Source of the DNA: Candidatus Aerophobota bacterium
Lineage (GTDB): Bacteria > Aerophobota > Aerophobia > Aerophobales > JAGGVN01
Direction: 5' to 3'
DNA: 33,902 bases
Assembly: GCA_021158005.1 (NCBI GenBank)
Contig: JAGGVN010000042.1
Span: forward strand, 1 to 33,902
Below the pieces are notes generated by a model. The model saw only the letters and a program-made list of their open reading frames with translations, was not told where the DNA came from and did not search any database. Positions 23,692-31,864 of the stretch are shown here, piece after piece. Numbering within the stretch: position 1 is the stretch's first letter; each line of letters opens with the position of its first letter. Made by a program: the position numbers and the translations under genes.

Positions 23692-24744
23692 TCACAATAT
23701 TTGAATTGTATAAGAAAAGAGACGAATATGGAGAAAAAATTGGGGGTATAAAAGAAGAAAAATGGCTATTCCTATTAAGATTCGTTTACCCCAGGATAAT
23801 TTCCTTCTTTCCGAAGAATCTATAAAAGCCCTGGTTCTTTCAGTTAATGCCTGCCCTGGTCTTAGAAACCTTTGAGTAAAAAAAGACTGCGTCATTGGAA
23901 GAGAGCTTTTTTGGCCCCTCATTAACCTTGCCGTCTTAAGAAGAGCTGAGAATAATGATAAAGAATTATCCAGGTAATTTACGGCTACCTGGTCTACTCT
24001 TTTTTCTCTTTCCAGACTGATCTTTCTAAAGACATAATGGATAAAAGGACTAAATAAGAGAAGGTCTTTTAAGATAACGGGCACCCATTGCTAAAAAGTA
24101 TCTCTCTGGCGTATATGAACCAGTTCGTGGGTAAAAACAGCTTCCTTTTCTTCAGGGGTAAGTTGAGCCAGAATGTAGGAGGGAAACACCATCAATGGAT
24201 CTCTCACTCCCAGAGAGAAAGGACTCTCATATTCGGTCCTGGTAATGAATAATCTTGCCTGAACTCCTATCTTCTTTCGGAGCTTGGTGAGAATACTTCT
24301 AAATTCTTCCTTTTCCTTCTGGAGAGAAGATTGCGTGGATAAACTCTGGCAAAAAAGATAGTAGGACCTCCAGCGATAGAATAAGAAGAGGCTTGTCGCC
24401 ATAAGAATCAGGGATAAACTAATACTCATATTAGTATCCACTACCTGAGCCTCATTATACCAGAGATGCGCAGGAATAAAATTCAGGGGATCGGGTAGCT
24501 GGACGCCTACTGCTATTGGAGGATATACCTTAAGGGGGGCAGGAGAAGTCCCTTGAATAAGGGTGAAGAGAGGCTTTAATAAAGCCACAAAAAAGAGGGA
24601 CCCTCGGATTGAGGGACTCTTTAGCCGAAATACCTTTATTATTCCTAAGACCAGGAGAAGAACAGTACAGGATACTATCAGACTGGGGAAAAGGTGGTAA
24701 ATTATGATTCGCTTAATAACCTCCAGAAAAGCGGTAATAATCAT
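23692..24744 (-). pseudogene. M56/BlaR1-type membrane peptidase interrupted by an in-frame TAG
   Basis: The first 217 residues hold three membrane segments (about 15-37, 48-64, 105-123), a cytoplasmic domain and the zinc motif HELVH at 206-210 in THELVHIRQRDTF. A TAG at 24093-24091 follows. The same frame continues without shift: Gln-Trp-Val, then PVILKDLLLFSPFIHYVFRK and LEREKRVDQVAV, which normally holds the third zinc ligand, to a TGA at 23692. The whole would be about 350 residues. TAG is a true stop in aroQ, the first MNT gene and DUF763, so this is most simply a nonsense mutation (TGG or CAG to TAG), a sequencing error, or rare readthrough. The gene follows the BlaI-type repressor by nine bases, the usual sensor-peptidase/repressor pairing. 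Confidence 0.85.
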
Positions 24745-24753
24745 TTAACATCT

Positions 24754-25179
24754 CTATTTCTCTCTACTTATCTTTAAACGTTCTCTTTCCTGAGCAAGGA
24801 GTTTTTCCAGTCTTTCTATCTCCTCAGGATTGCGACTGATTTCTCTTCGAAGGAGAGGAGAAATCAAATCTACCACCCCTTTTTTATGGATTCTATCTTC
24901 AAAAGACCCAAACCTGCTCAGATCCTTTTCTTCTATCAGAGGATAATACTTATATATCCCTTCTACTTTTTTCCGCTCCAAGAGACCCCGTTTAATTAGA
25001 CGACTCAAGACTGTGTAAACACTACTCCTGGGAAGTCTCCGTTCATCATACATAATGGCAAAGATATCTCCCGCAGATATTCCCTCCTTCCCGTAACGAA
25101 AAATTAAATGCATTATCTCTGCCTGAAGGGGACCTAATCGCCCTTTCCAGGATTTTATCCAGGGTCTTTTTTCTTTCAC
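24754..25179 (-). CDS. BlaI/MecI-family transcriptional repressor
   Basis: A 141-residue winged-helix repressor. LGPLQAEIMHLIFRYGKEGISAGDIFAIM, then RLPRSSVYTVLSRLIKRGLLERKK and IYKYYPLI, follow the BlaI/MecI/CopY pattern. The helical tail (about 85-141) would dimerise and is normally cut by the M56 peptidase. The start is GTG at 25179 with GAGGAG eight bases upstream. It is transcribed divergently from the XRE regulator and probably represses its own promoter. As the M56 partner is broken, derepression may be lost. Target genes beyond its own operon are unknown. Confidence 0.88.
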   Translation of the reverse strand: MKEKRPWIKSWKGRLGPLQAEIMHLIFRYGKEGISAGDIFAIMYDERRLPRSSVYTVLSRLIKRGLLERKKVEGIYKYYPLIEEKDLSRFGSFEDRIHKKGVVDLISPLLRREISRNPEEIERLEKLLAQERERLKISREK

Positions 25180-25205
25180 TATTTTTCTCCTCTATAGTAA
25201 TTATA

Positions 25206-25233
25206 ATTATAAATGGGTATTTACAAAAGTCAA
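25206..25233 (-). promoter_or_regulatory. Promoter of the BlaI-M56 operon
   Basis: On the - strand TTGACT (25233-25228), 16 nt, TATAAT (25211-25206). The -10 lies in an AT-rich inverted repeat (ATTTATAATTATAATT region) that could be the repressor site, although no classic TACA-N2-TGTA operator is present. Confidence 0.6.
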
Positions 25234-25363
25234 CTTATAACTTTCAATTTGTCAATTTTCTTAAGCTACATAGGAAATTATATTTATAATCCGCTACTGA
25301 GAGTATTTCCCTAAAGGAGCTTCAGATGATCTCCAGCGACGGAAGGGAAAATCCAAAGTTTCC

Positions 25364-25392
25364 TTGACACTCTCCTAAAATTAAGCTAATAT
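25364..25392 (+). promoter_or_regulatory. Consensus promoter of the XRE regulator gene
   Basis: TTGACA (25364-25369), 17 nt, TAATAT (25387-25392). The predicted start near 25399 leaves only a 12-base leader without a Shine-Dalgarno site. Confidence 0.8.
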
Positions 25393-25410
25393 CTATACTA
25401 AAAAACATAG

Positions 25411-25956
25411 ATGAAGACAGAAATAGGAAGAAAATTAAGAATCTTAAGAAAAAGATTGGGTTTAACCCAAAAACAATTTGCCGAACGAATAGAGGGTAAA
25501 GTTGATTATACTTATATCGGAAAAATAGAAAGAGGAGAACAGTATCCTTCTCTGAAAATGTTAGAGAGAATAGGGAAAGCTTTCTCTACTCCCGTAAGCT
25601 ACTTTTTTGAGAATAATACTATTTTAAGTCTTTTCAACCTCCTCCCCGGGGAGATAAAAGAATTACTTGAAGATAGAAAGAAGCAAGACTTACTTATAAT
25701 GAGTAAGAGACTAAACGAGCGGGATCTGGATTTAGCTCTCCAGATAATCCGGATTCTCTCTCAAGAAAAACCTCTAAGGTATCTTCAGTTAGCGGAGAAG
25801 AAAGTTAGATACGGATCTCTTGGTGAAGAAAAGAAAAAATATCTTATTAAGCGTATCGAAGAAGTTCTTGCTTCTTCCCCTCCTTCTCTTTCCTTTAAAG
25901 AAGATTGGGTAAAAGAAAGCCTAAGGATTGCTCTCCAAGCCCTAAAAGGTAATTGA
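25411..25956 (+). CDS. XRE-family transcriptional regulator
   Basis: A 181-residue protein with an N-terminal Cro/C1-type helix-turn-helix (about 5-62): IGRKLRILRKRLGLTQKQFAE, then YTYIGKIERGEQYPSLKMLERI. The YFFENN ending is typical of the domain. The C-terminal 110 residues are helical with no recognised ligand domain. It has its own consensus promoter with an unusually short leader. Its last 15 bases overlap the end of the convergent GGDEF gene, so transcription of the two may interfere. Confidence 0.9.
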   Translation: MKTEIGRKLRILRKRLGLTQKQFAERIEGKVDYTYIGKIERGEQYPSLKMLERIGKAFSTPVSYFFENNTILSLFNLLPGEIKELLEDRKKQDLLIMSKRLNERDLDLALQIIRILSQEKPLRYLQLAEKKVRYGSLGEEKKKYLIKRIEEVLASSPPSLSFKEDWVKESLRIALQALKGN

Positions 25957-27003
25957 TTCCCTTGAAGATAAACTCACCACCCGATTCTTCCCCCGTTGTT
26001 TTGCGACATACATAGCCAGATCAGCTTTATGGAGTAAGTCCATCTTCTCCAGACTATGCTCAGGATAGGTAGCTACTCCAATACTTACCGTAACGGAGAA
26101 ATTTGTTCCAGAAAAGGTATTTTCTACTCTCTTTCTTATTCTCTCAGCTAAAACATAAGCTGAGGAAGTATCTGTCTCCGGAAGAATAACCACAATTTCA
26201 TCTCCTCCGTAGCGAGCAGGAAGATCTATTTTTCTTATACTCTCCCGAACAATCTTACTAATTCTCTTTAAAATCTTATCTCCGGCAAGGTGGCCAAAAG
26301 AATCATTAATCTTTTTAAGATTATCAAGATCAATAAAAATAAGGGATAAGAAATGATTAAATCGCCTGGCTCGGTTTATCTCCTCCTCTAATCTTTTATA
26401 GAGATATCTCTGGTTATAAAGACCAGTTAAATCTTCAGTAATAGCTGCTTGGTAAACCTTCTCTAAGTAATTTCTATTGATAATAGCTAAAGTTACCTGA
26501 GAAGCAAATATCTTTATTATCTCCATATCTAAGCGGGAGAAGTTTCTCCTCTTTTTAGTATAAATAGAAAATACCCCTAAATTTATGTTGCCTTTCTTGA
26601 GAGGGACAGTCAATAGGGAAGTAAATTTCTCAGTCTCTACTCCGTTCCAGGGATAAAGAGAACTTCGAGAAATATTTAGACACTTTATCGGCTTCCCTCT
26701 TAAGAATGTCCGACCGGCAATACTATTTTCATCAATGGGAAGTCGCCGGGTATGGGGAGCTCTCCGAGTGCCCACAGAAGTTTTGAGAAGAAGAACATTT
26801 TCTCTCCGGTCAGCCAACCTTAAAGTGCCGGCATCTGCTTTAAGAAGATTAATAGCAGAGTAAACAATATAGCTCAATAACTGCGAAAGAGGGGAACTCA
26901 TCAATATCTTCTTGTTCACCTCCAGGATAGTGCGTAATTGCTTTGTCTTTTCCGTGAGCATCCTTATTTTCTTCTCTGCCTCTCCTTTTCCTGCTCTCAT
27001 CAT
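25942..27003 (-). CDS. GAF-GGDEF diguanylate cyclase
   Basis: A 353-residue soluble signalling protein. Residues 1-30 are a short coiled coil and about 35-180 a GAF domain (LLKADAGTLRLAD ... ITVPLKKGNINLGVFSIYT type pattern). Residues 187-350 are a GGDEF domain: DLTGLYNQRYL, IDLDNLKKINDSFGHLAGD, then ARYGGDEIVVI with the catalytic GGDEI at 266-270. RKID at 257-260 is an RxxD inhibitory site, so it should make cyclic di-GMP with product feedback. No membrane segment is present; the GAF domain probably senses a small ligand or redox state. It starts ten bases after a small unknown gene with which it forms an operon. Confidence 0.93.
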   Translation of the reverse strand: MMRAGKGEAEKKIRMLTEKTKQLRTILEVNKKILMSSPLSQLLSYIVYSAINLLKADAGTLRLADRRENVLLLKTSVGTRRAPHTRRLPIDENSIAGRTFLRGKPIKCLNISRSSLYPWNGVETEKFTSLLTVPLKKGNINLGVFSIYTKKRRNFSRLDMEIIKIFASQVTLAIINRNYLEKVYQAAITEDLTGLYNQRYLYKRLEEEINRARRFNHFLSLIFIDLDNLKKINDSFGHLAGDKILKRISKIVRESIRKIDLPARYGGDEIVVILPETDTSSAYVLAERIRKRVENTFSGTNFSVTVSIGVATYPEHSLEKMDLLHKADLAMYVAKQRGKNRVVSLSSRESITF

Positions 27004-27012
27004 AATACTTCC

Positions 27013-27297
27013 TTAAAACTTAAAGAGTTTAAATTTTACCTCCAATTTCTCGGGAAGATATTCAATCCTGGCTAAATGAAATTTCTCCAGAGTAAAAGAA
27101 GCCCTTTTTAGTTCCTCTTTTTTAATATCGGTCCCCAGACATCTCTCTATCTCTTGCCAGTCTAATTTTCCCTCCCCTCTTCTTTCATCAACGCAAATGA
27201 TAAAAAGAAGATAGAGTCTGATCTCTTCTGGAGAAAGCTTCTTCCATAAATTCTCTTCAAATACTACTCTGAGTAATTTCTCTCTGTCTATCTTCAT
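27013..27297 (-). CDS. Small helical protein upstream of the GGDEF gene, unknown function
   Basis: A 94-residue protein, MKIDREKLLRVVFEENLW..., with helices and a two-strand C-terminal end (ARIEYLPEKLEVKFKLFKF) that could be a small winged-helix fold. I do not recognise a family. It is transcribed from a consensus promoter and followed ten bases later by the GAF-GGDEF gene, so a role linked to cyclic di-GMP signalling is plausible but unproven. Confidence 0.6.
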   Translation of the reverse strand: MKIDREKLLRVVFEENLWKKLSPEEIRLYLLFIICVDERRGEGKLDWQEIERCLGTDIKKEELKRASFTLEKFHLARIEYLPEKLEVKFKLFKF

Positions 27298-27350
27298 AAA
27301 ATTCTCTTTTAAACCATTAGAAACCTGTATTTTGGAAAATCTATTAGTTA

Positions 27351-27379
27351 ATATTAGGATAAATAATTATTTTTGTCAA
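27351..27379 (-). promoter_or_regulatory. Consensus promoter of the small gene-GGDEF operon
   Basis: On the - strand TTGACA (27379-27374), 17 nt, TAATAT (27356-27351). The predicted start near 27344 gives a leader of about 47 bases. Confidence 0.8.
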
Positions 27380-27411
27380 GTCCAAAATAAGATAAAAATC
27401 CTTTCTAAGGT

Positions 27412-27440
27412 TTGACTTTTCTCAAAATTTCGGTTAACTT
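27412..27440 (+). promoter_or_regulatory. Possible promoter of the DUF1284 gene
   Basis: TTGACT (27412-27417), 17 nt, TAACTT (27435-27440). The -35 is strong and the -10 weak. It is back to back with the promoter of the divergent operon. Confidence 0.45.
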
Positions 27441-27464
27441 GAATAAACTAAAAAAGAATAAATA

Positions 27465-27914
27465 ATGAAAATCAGAGCTCATCATCTTCTCTGCCTCTTA
27501 GGTTTTAGGGGAGAGGGATATAATCCTGAGTTTATCAAGAAAATGAAGGAAATAAAGGAAAGATTAGAAAAAGAACCAAACTCAATTATTGAGGTGGTTA
27601 ATGAATGTGATGAGATTTGTGCTCTTTGTCCTTATCAGGTTAATAATCTCTGCCAGAAAGGTAAGCTTTCCCAAAAAAGAACTAAAGAAATGGATGAAAA
27701 AGTCCTAAATTACCTGAACCTCCAGGCTATGGATACGATTACCTCGGGTAAAGTTTTTTCTTTAATTAAGAAAAGAATAGGGAATTTCTCTATAATAGTA
27801 AAGATTTGCGGTCAATGTGGCTGGCGAGAAGTCTGTAATTATTATCTTAAATTGCGTAATGAGTGGCGCAAGCAAAAAGGTTTAGGGGAGAATAGGAAGG
27901 AAATCTCACCCTGA
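27465..27914 (+). CDS. DUF1284 Cys-rich protein
   Basis: A 149-residue protein of the DUF1284 family: KIRAHHLLCLLGFRGEGY at the N terminus, then CDEICALCPYQVNNLC (Cys48, 52, 55, 63) and ICGQCGWREVC (Cys115, 118, 124). The seven Cys, plus Cys10 and the His pair, suggest an iron-sulphur cluster or zinc site. The family occurs mostly in anaerobes and has no assigned reaction. No clear Shine-Dalgarno site precedes the ATG. Confidence 0.85.
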   Translation: MKIRAHHLLCLLGFRGEGYNPEFIKKMKEIKERLEKEPNSIIEVVNECDEICALCPYQVNNLCQKGKLSQKRTKEMDEKVLNYLNLQAMDTITSGKVFSLIKKRIGNFSIIVKICGQCGWREVCNYYLKLRNEWRKQKGLGENRKEISP

Positions 27915-27956
27915 AATATCTTGAATTTCCTTTACTAAACTTTCTTCATCTCCAAT

Positions 27957-27986
27957 TTGACAAATTGCTAAAATAACCCATTATAA
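27957..27986 (+). promoter_or_regulatory. Possible promoter of the UroD-family gene
   Basis: TTGACA (27957-27962) with TTATAA/ATTATA at 27980-27986 after 17-18 nt. The -35 is perfect; the -10 is approximate. Confidence 0.5.
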
Positions 27987-28036
27987 AGAAGAGAATTTAC
28001 TAAGCTTAATTTTAGCACTTAATAGGAGGGGCGAGA

Positions 28037-29293
28037 ATGACTTCACGAGAGAGAATAAGAAAAGCTATAAATCACCAGAAACCTGACCGTATTCCCCTCG
28101 ATATGGGTTCAACCCCGGTGACCGGCATTCAAGCAAGTATTTATGCCAAACTGAGAAAAGCTCTGGGTTTAAAGGAGAAAAGGGTAAAAGTAATTGACCC
28201 TTATCAAATGCTGGCCTTTGTGGAACCTGAAGTAATTAATAAATTGGGAATAGATACCATCGGTTTATCTTTACCGGTGAATGCTTTTGGTTTTAAAAAT
28301 GAAAATTGGAAACCCTGGAAACTATTTGACGGCACAGAAGTATTAGTTCCCGAAAAGTTTACTACCACCCCGGATAGGGAAGGGAATATTTACCTTTATC
28401 CGGAAGGAGATACTTCTGTCCCTCCCAGTGGAAAAATGCCTAAAGGAGGTTATTATTTCGATATCTTAGTGCGTCAAGAACCCTTAGATGAAAAGAGTTT
28501 AAACCCAGAAGAATGGGCAAGTCAGCAATTTTCAGTCCTTTCTGAAGAGGACCTTAAGTATTTAGAAAAAATGGCGGAGAATTTATATAAGAATACGGAG
28601 CTTTCCATCGTGGGAAGATTTATTGATGCCGGATTCGGAGATATTGCTCATATACCGGGAGCGAGTATTAAACATCCTAAGGGTATTCGCGACCCTCAAA
28701 AATGGATTATAGCTCATATTGAGCATCCTGAATATATTAAAGGAATTTTTGAGTATCAGTGCGAAATAGCCTTAAAGAATCTTGAACTTGCCTACGAGGC
28801 TATAGGAGAGAAGATAGATGTGATTATGGTTAGCGGGACAGACTTTGGCACGCAAAACGGACCCTTCATTTCCTTAGAAATGTATCGAGAATTTTATAAA
28901 CCTTTCCATAAAAGAATAAACGATTGGATTCACCAGAATACTTCCTGGAAAACTTTTTATCATAGCTGTGGGTCGGTAGCTATCTTTCTGGACGATTTTA
29001 TAGAAGCAGGGGTAGACATCCTCAATCCTGTGCAGTGTTCTGCTAAAGGGATGGACCCCCGGACCCTTAAGGAAAAATACAAAGAAAAGTTAGTCTTTTG
29101 GGGTGGAGGAATAGATACTCAAAAGACACTTCCCTTCGGTAATCCGGAAGAGGTAAAAAGAGAGGTTAGGGAGCGCTGTCGAATATTGGGAAAAGGCGGA
29201 GGTTACGTATTCAATACCATTCACAATATCCAGCAAAAAGTCCCTATTGAGAACCTTATGGCTATGTTTGAAGCATTACAAGAGGAGCAATAA
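28037..29293 (+). CDS. Uroporphyrinogen decarboxylase-fold protein, MtaA-like methyltransferase type
   Basis: A 418-residue TIM-barrel protein of the UroD superfamily: TSRERIRKAINHQKPDRIPLD at the start and KPFHKRINDWIHQN and GGGIDTQKTLPFG later. His309-x-Cys311 and Cys334 (HSCG ... QCSAKGMD) match the H-x-C-Xn-C zinc site of MtaA/MtbA corrinoid:thiol methyltransferases, not the porphyrin enzyme, and no other heme gene is nearby. Methyl transfer is therefore likely. Proteins of this subgroup are also common beside glycosidase genes. The ATG follows AGGAGGGG. No corrinoid protein is visible in the window. Confidence 0.8.
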   Translation: MTSRERIRKAINHQKPDRIPLDMGSTPVTGIQASIYAKLRKALGLKEKRVKVIDPYQMLAFVEPEVINKLGIDTIGLSLPVNAFGFKNENWKPWKLFDGTEVLVPEKFTTTPDREGNIYLYPEGDTSVPPSGKMPKGGYYFDILVRQEPLDEKSLNPEEWASQQFSVLSEEDLKYLEKMAENLYKNTELSIVGRFIDAGFGDIAHIPGASIKHPKGIRDPQKWIIAHIEHPEYIKGIFEYQCEIALKNLELAYEAIGEKIDVIMVSGTDFGTQNGPFISLEMYREFYKPFHKRINDWIHQNTSWKTFYHSCGSVAIFLDDFIEAGVDILNPVQCSAKGMDPRTLKEKYKEKLVFWGGGIDTQKTLPFGNPEEVKREVRERCRILGKGGGYVFNTIHNIQQKVPIENLMAMFEALQEEQ

Positions 29294-29300
29294 CTACTGC

Positions 29301-29350
29301 AGCGCGAGGTCCATCCTGCGCCTTGTCTTGAGGATAAACCCCAAGGCTAC
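29301..29350 (+). repeat. Dispersed intergenic repeat, copy 3 (permuted)
   Basis: AGCGCGAGGTCCATCCTGCGCC is followed by TTGTCTTGA and GGATAAACCCCAAGGCTAC. These are the same two blocks as in copy 2 but in reverse order. Confidence 0.55.
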
Positions 29351-29385
29351 TCTAATAGGAGTATATCTGGTGCAATAACAGTAAA

Positions 29386-30573
29386 ATGTCTGAGAAAATA
29401 TTACTTAATAAAAAGGAATATGAAATCCTTGAAGAACCCCACAGACATATCCTCGTCCCCACAAAAAAAGAGCTCCACGGTTGGTGGCCCGGAAAGAGAG
29501 AATGCACTTCCGAAAGAATGCTTATTAATCCCTATAATGGATGCGGGATAGGATGCTTCTTTTGTTATTCTTTAGCTTTCCCCGGGCATTTTCAAATTTT
29601 CCGTGAAAAAGGATTAATCATTGTAGCTAAAGATTTCGATAAAGTAATTGCGGAACAGCTTGATTCTCTAAACGTTGCCTCCTGCGGTTATCTTTCCCCG
29701 GTAACTGACCCCTTTCAACTCTTAAATAAAAAATACCATCTTTCAGAAAAAATAATTAGAGTATTTGTGGAAAGAAACATTCCTATAGAATTTATTACTA
29801 AAGCAAAGATTCCCCAAGAAGCTATTGAGCTCATAAAATTACAGAAACACTCTTTTGGACAAATTTCTATCCTTACCTTAAATGAAAACTTACGAAAGAT
29901 TCTGGTTCCCCGAGGTGCTTCTACAAACACTCTATTTGAGAACTTAGAAGCTCTTTCCCGGGAAGGGATTTTTGCTGTCTGTCGCCTTGACCCTATTTTC
30001 CCTTTTCTTACCGATAAGCGAAAAGAATTAGAAGAATTAATTGAAAGAGCTAAATCTACGGGAGTAACCCATATTATTGCCAGTATTTTAGATATTCCTC
30101 TTAAAATAAAAGAAGAAGTCTTTCAAAATATAAAAAGATACTTCGGGATAGGATTAGAATGGGACTACAAAAAATTATATCGGGAGAATATCAACGGTTA
30201 TCTTCATGCCGATATAGACTATCGAAAAAAGGTCTTTGATAGATTACGGAATATTTGTGAAAGAAAAAATTTAACCTTTGCCTTATGTATGGAGTATGAG
30301 ATTAAAGAGGGAGAGATAAAAGGATTAAATCAAGAATTTATGAGCTCCCAAAATTGCGAGGGAATTAATATTCCTATTTATAGAAGAAAAGGTAAAAGAT
30401 TTTACCCGGCTTGTGATTGTAAGGGGGATTGCTTACACTGCACTAATGCTAAATGTGGAATTGAAGACTTAGCAATGGGAAAAGAGAATTCCAAAAAGGA
30501 CTGGCATCTTAAGGATTATAGAAGATGGTCAAGAATAATTAAAAGGATAGATGATGAAAACAGGTATAGCTAA
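29386..30573 (+). CDS. Radical SAM protein, SplB/COG1533-like
   Basis: A 395-residue radical SAM enzyme. NPYNGCGIGCFFCYSLAFPG carries the cluster Cys53, Cys57 and Cys60 (C-x3-C-x2-C). GYLSPVTDPFQ and IPIEFITKAKIP follow the pattern of spore-photoproduct-lyase-like 'DNA repair photolyase' proteins. A second Cys-rich site near the C terminus (Cys343, 345, 349, 352, 357 in ACDCKGDCLHCTNAKCG) suggests an extra Fe-S or zinc centre. Its last 23 bases overlap the DUF763 gene, which implies coupled expression. No ribosome site is obvious and a repeat lies just upstream. The substrate is unknown; a nucleic-acid role is inferred from family and partner. Confidence 0.85.
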   Translation: MSEKILLNKKEYEILEEPHRHILVPTKKELHGWWPGKRECTSERMLINPYNGCGIGCFFCYSLAFPGHFQIFREKGLIIVAKDFDKVIAEQLDSLNVASCGYLSPVTDPFQLLNKKYHLSEKIIRVFVERNIPIEFITKAKIPQEAIELIKLQKHSFGQISILTLNENLRKILVPRGASTNTLFENLEALSREGIFAVCRLDPIFPFLTDKRKELEELIERAKSTGVTHIIASILDIPLKIKEEVFQNIKRYFGIGLEWDYKKLYRENINGYLHADIDYRKKVFDRLRNICERKNLTFALCMEYEIKEGEIKGLNQEFMSSQNCEGINIPIYRRKGKRFYPACDCKGDCLHCTNAKCGIEDLAMGKENSKKDWHLKDYRRWSRIIKRIDDENRYS

Positions 30574-31645
30574 TCTTCCTCTTCATTATGGTAAAGCTCC
30601 TCGCTGGCTTTTCCTTAGAATGAAAGAATTAGCTAAACAAATAACTATCGCTATTGTCAGTGAGTTTGGTGCGGAGGAGATGCTAAAAAGACTCTCCGAC
30701 CCTTTCTGGTTTCAGGCTCTGGGATGCATCCTTGGATTTGACTGGCATTCTTCAGGAGTTACTACTACAGTTTGCGGAGCATTAAAGGAGGGAATAAAGG
30801 GATTAGAAAAAGATTTGGGATTATTTATCGCTGGAGGTAAAGGTAAAGTTTCCCGACAAACTCCTCTGGAAATTGAAAAATTGGCCGAGAAATATCCCCT
30901 GAGGATAAATCCCGAGAGCTTAATTTATGCCAGTCGGATGTCGGCGAAGGTGGATAATACTGCTCTCCAGGATGGTTATACACTTTATCATCACTCTTTT
31001 ATTTTTAGCAAAAATGGTTCCTGGACTATAGTTCAGCAGGGGATGAATGAAATTACCGGATTTGCCCGAAGATATCACTGGTTAAGTGATAATCTTAAAA
31101 GTTTTGTTTGCGAACCCCATTCGGCTATCTGTTGTAACCGGCGGGGAGTAGTTTTAAATATGGTTGCCCGGGAAAGTGAAGAGACACGCTCTCTTACCAC
31201 CAGTCTCTCCAGAGAAAAACCTGATAAAATAATCTCCGCGGTAAAAAAACTTAAAGAGTTAAACCTTCCCCGAACTCATCAGGTATTTATTCAAAACTTA
31301 AGGGAAAACTCCCTGAAGAAAGTTTTAATAAAAACTTATGAAAAATGGCCCGCTAATTTTGAGGAGCTTTTAGCAATAAGAGGAGTTGGTCCTAAGACGA
31401 TAAGAGCCCTGGCTCTAATCTCTGAATTAATTTATGGAACTAATTTAAGTTTTCGTGACCCTGTTAAATTTAGCTTTGCTCATGGAGGTAAAGATGGTCA
31501 TCCCTATCCTGTAAATAGAGAAGTATACGATAAGTCAATCAGGATAATCCAGAAAGCTATCTTAGAAGCTAAGATTGGGAGAAGAGAAAAGATAGAGACT
31601 TTAAAGAGATTGAATAATTTTGGATTGTCACTCCTACCTTCGTAG
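30551..31645 (+). CDS. DUF763 protein with helix-hairpin-helix
   Basis: A 364-residue member of DUF763. Highly characteristic blocks are TGIANLPLHYGKAPRWLFLRM, LGFDWHSSGVTTTVCGALKE, FIAGGKGKVSRQTP, and near the end FSFAHGGKDGHPYPV (308-321). LLAIRGVGPKTIRALALIS (273-291) is a helix-hairpin-helix, a DNA-binding element. The family, found in archaea and some bacteria, has no assigned activity that I know. Two adjacent ATGs (30551 and 30554) are possible starts. It overlaps the radical SAM gene by 23 bases and its TAG stop lies inside a strong hairpin. A DNA repair or processing role is inferred. Confidence 0.88.
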   Translation: MMKTGIANLPLHYGKAPRWLFLRMKELAKQITIAIVSEFGAEEMLKRLSDPFWFQALGCILGFDWHSSGVTTTVCGALKEGIKGLEKDLGLFIAGGKGKVSRQTPLEIEKLAEKYPLRINPESLIYASRMSAKVDNTALQDGYTLYHHSFIFSKNGSWTIVQQGMNEITGFARRYHWLSDNLKSFVCEPHSAICCNRRGVVLNMVARESEETRSLTTSLSREKPDKIISAVKKLKELNLPRTHQVFIQNLRENSLKKVLIKTYEKWPANFEELLAIRGVGPKTIRALALISELIYGTNLSFRDPVKFSFAHGGKDGHPYPVNREVYDKSIRIIQKAILEAKIGRREKIETLKRLNNFGLSLLPS

Positions 31646-31659
31646 GCTCATAGTGACAA
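31625..31659 (+). terminator. Strong hairpin at the end of the radical SAM-DUF763 operon
   Basis: TTGTCACT (31625-31632) pairs with AGTGACAA (31652-31659). Nested CCTAC (31633-31637) pairs with GTAGG (31642-31646) around CTTC. The nested stem includes the DUF763 stop codon. The downstream run is A-rich then TTTT rather than a clean T-run. Confidence 0.55.
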
Positions 31660-31864
31660 ACAAAAAATTTTACTCCTTACTCTCATTATGAGCGAGGTTC
31701 TCGGCAAGTGTTTAAAGCCATCAGAGAATAGCTACACCAGGATTTAGGCCAAAAAGAGGACCCCTACACCCCTTAAAATGAGGAAAAGTTAGTACTTTTG
31801 TGGATAATGGCATAATTATTGAATACTAAACACACATATAATAAGAGGATTGAGGAGAAAAGCG

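Noticed and set aside
23692-24744. Genome-wide recoding of TAG as an amino acid
   Set aside because: aroQ, the first MNT gene and DUF763 all end at TAG at normal family lengths, so TAG acts as a stop here.
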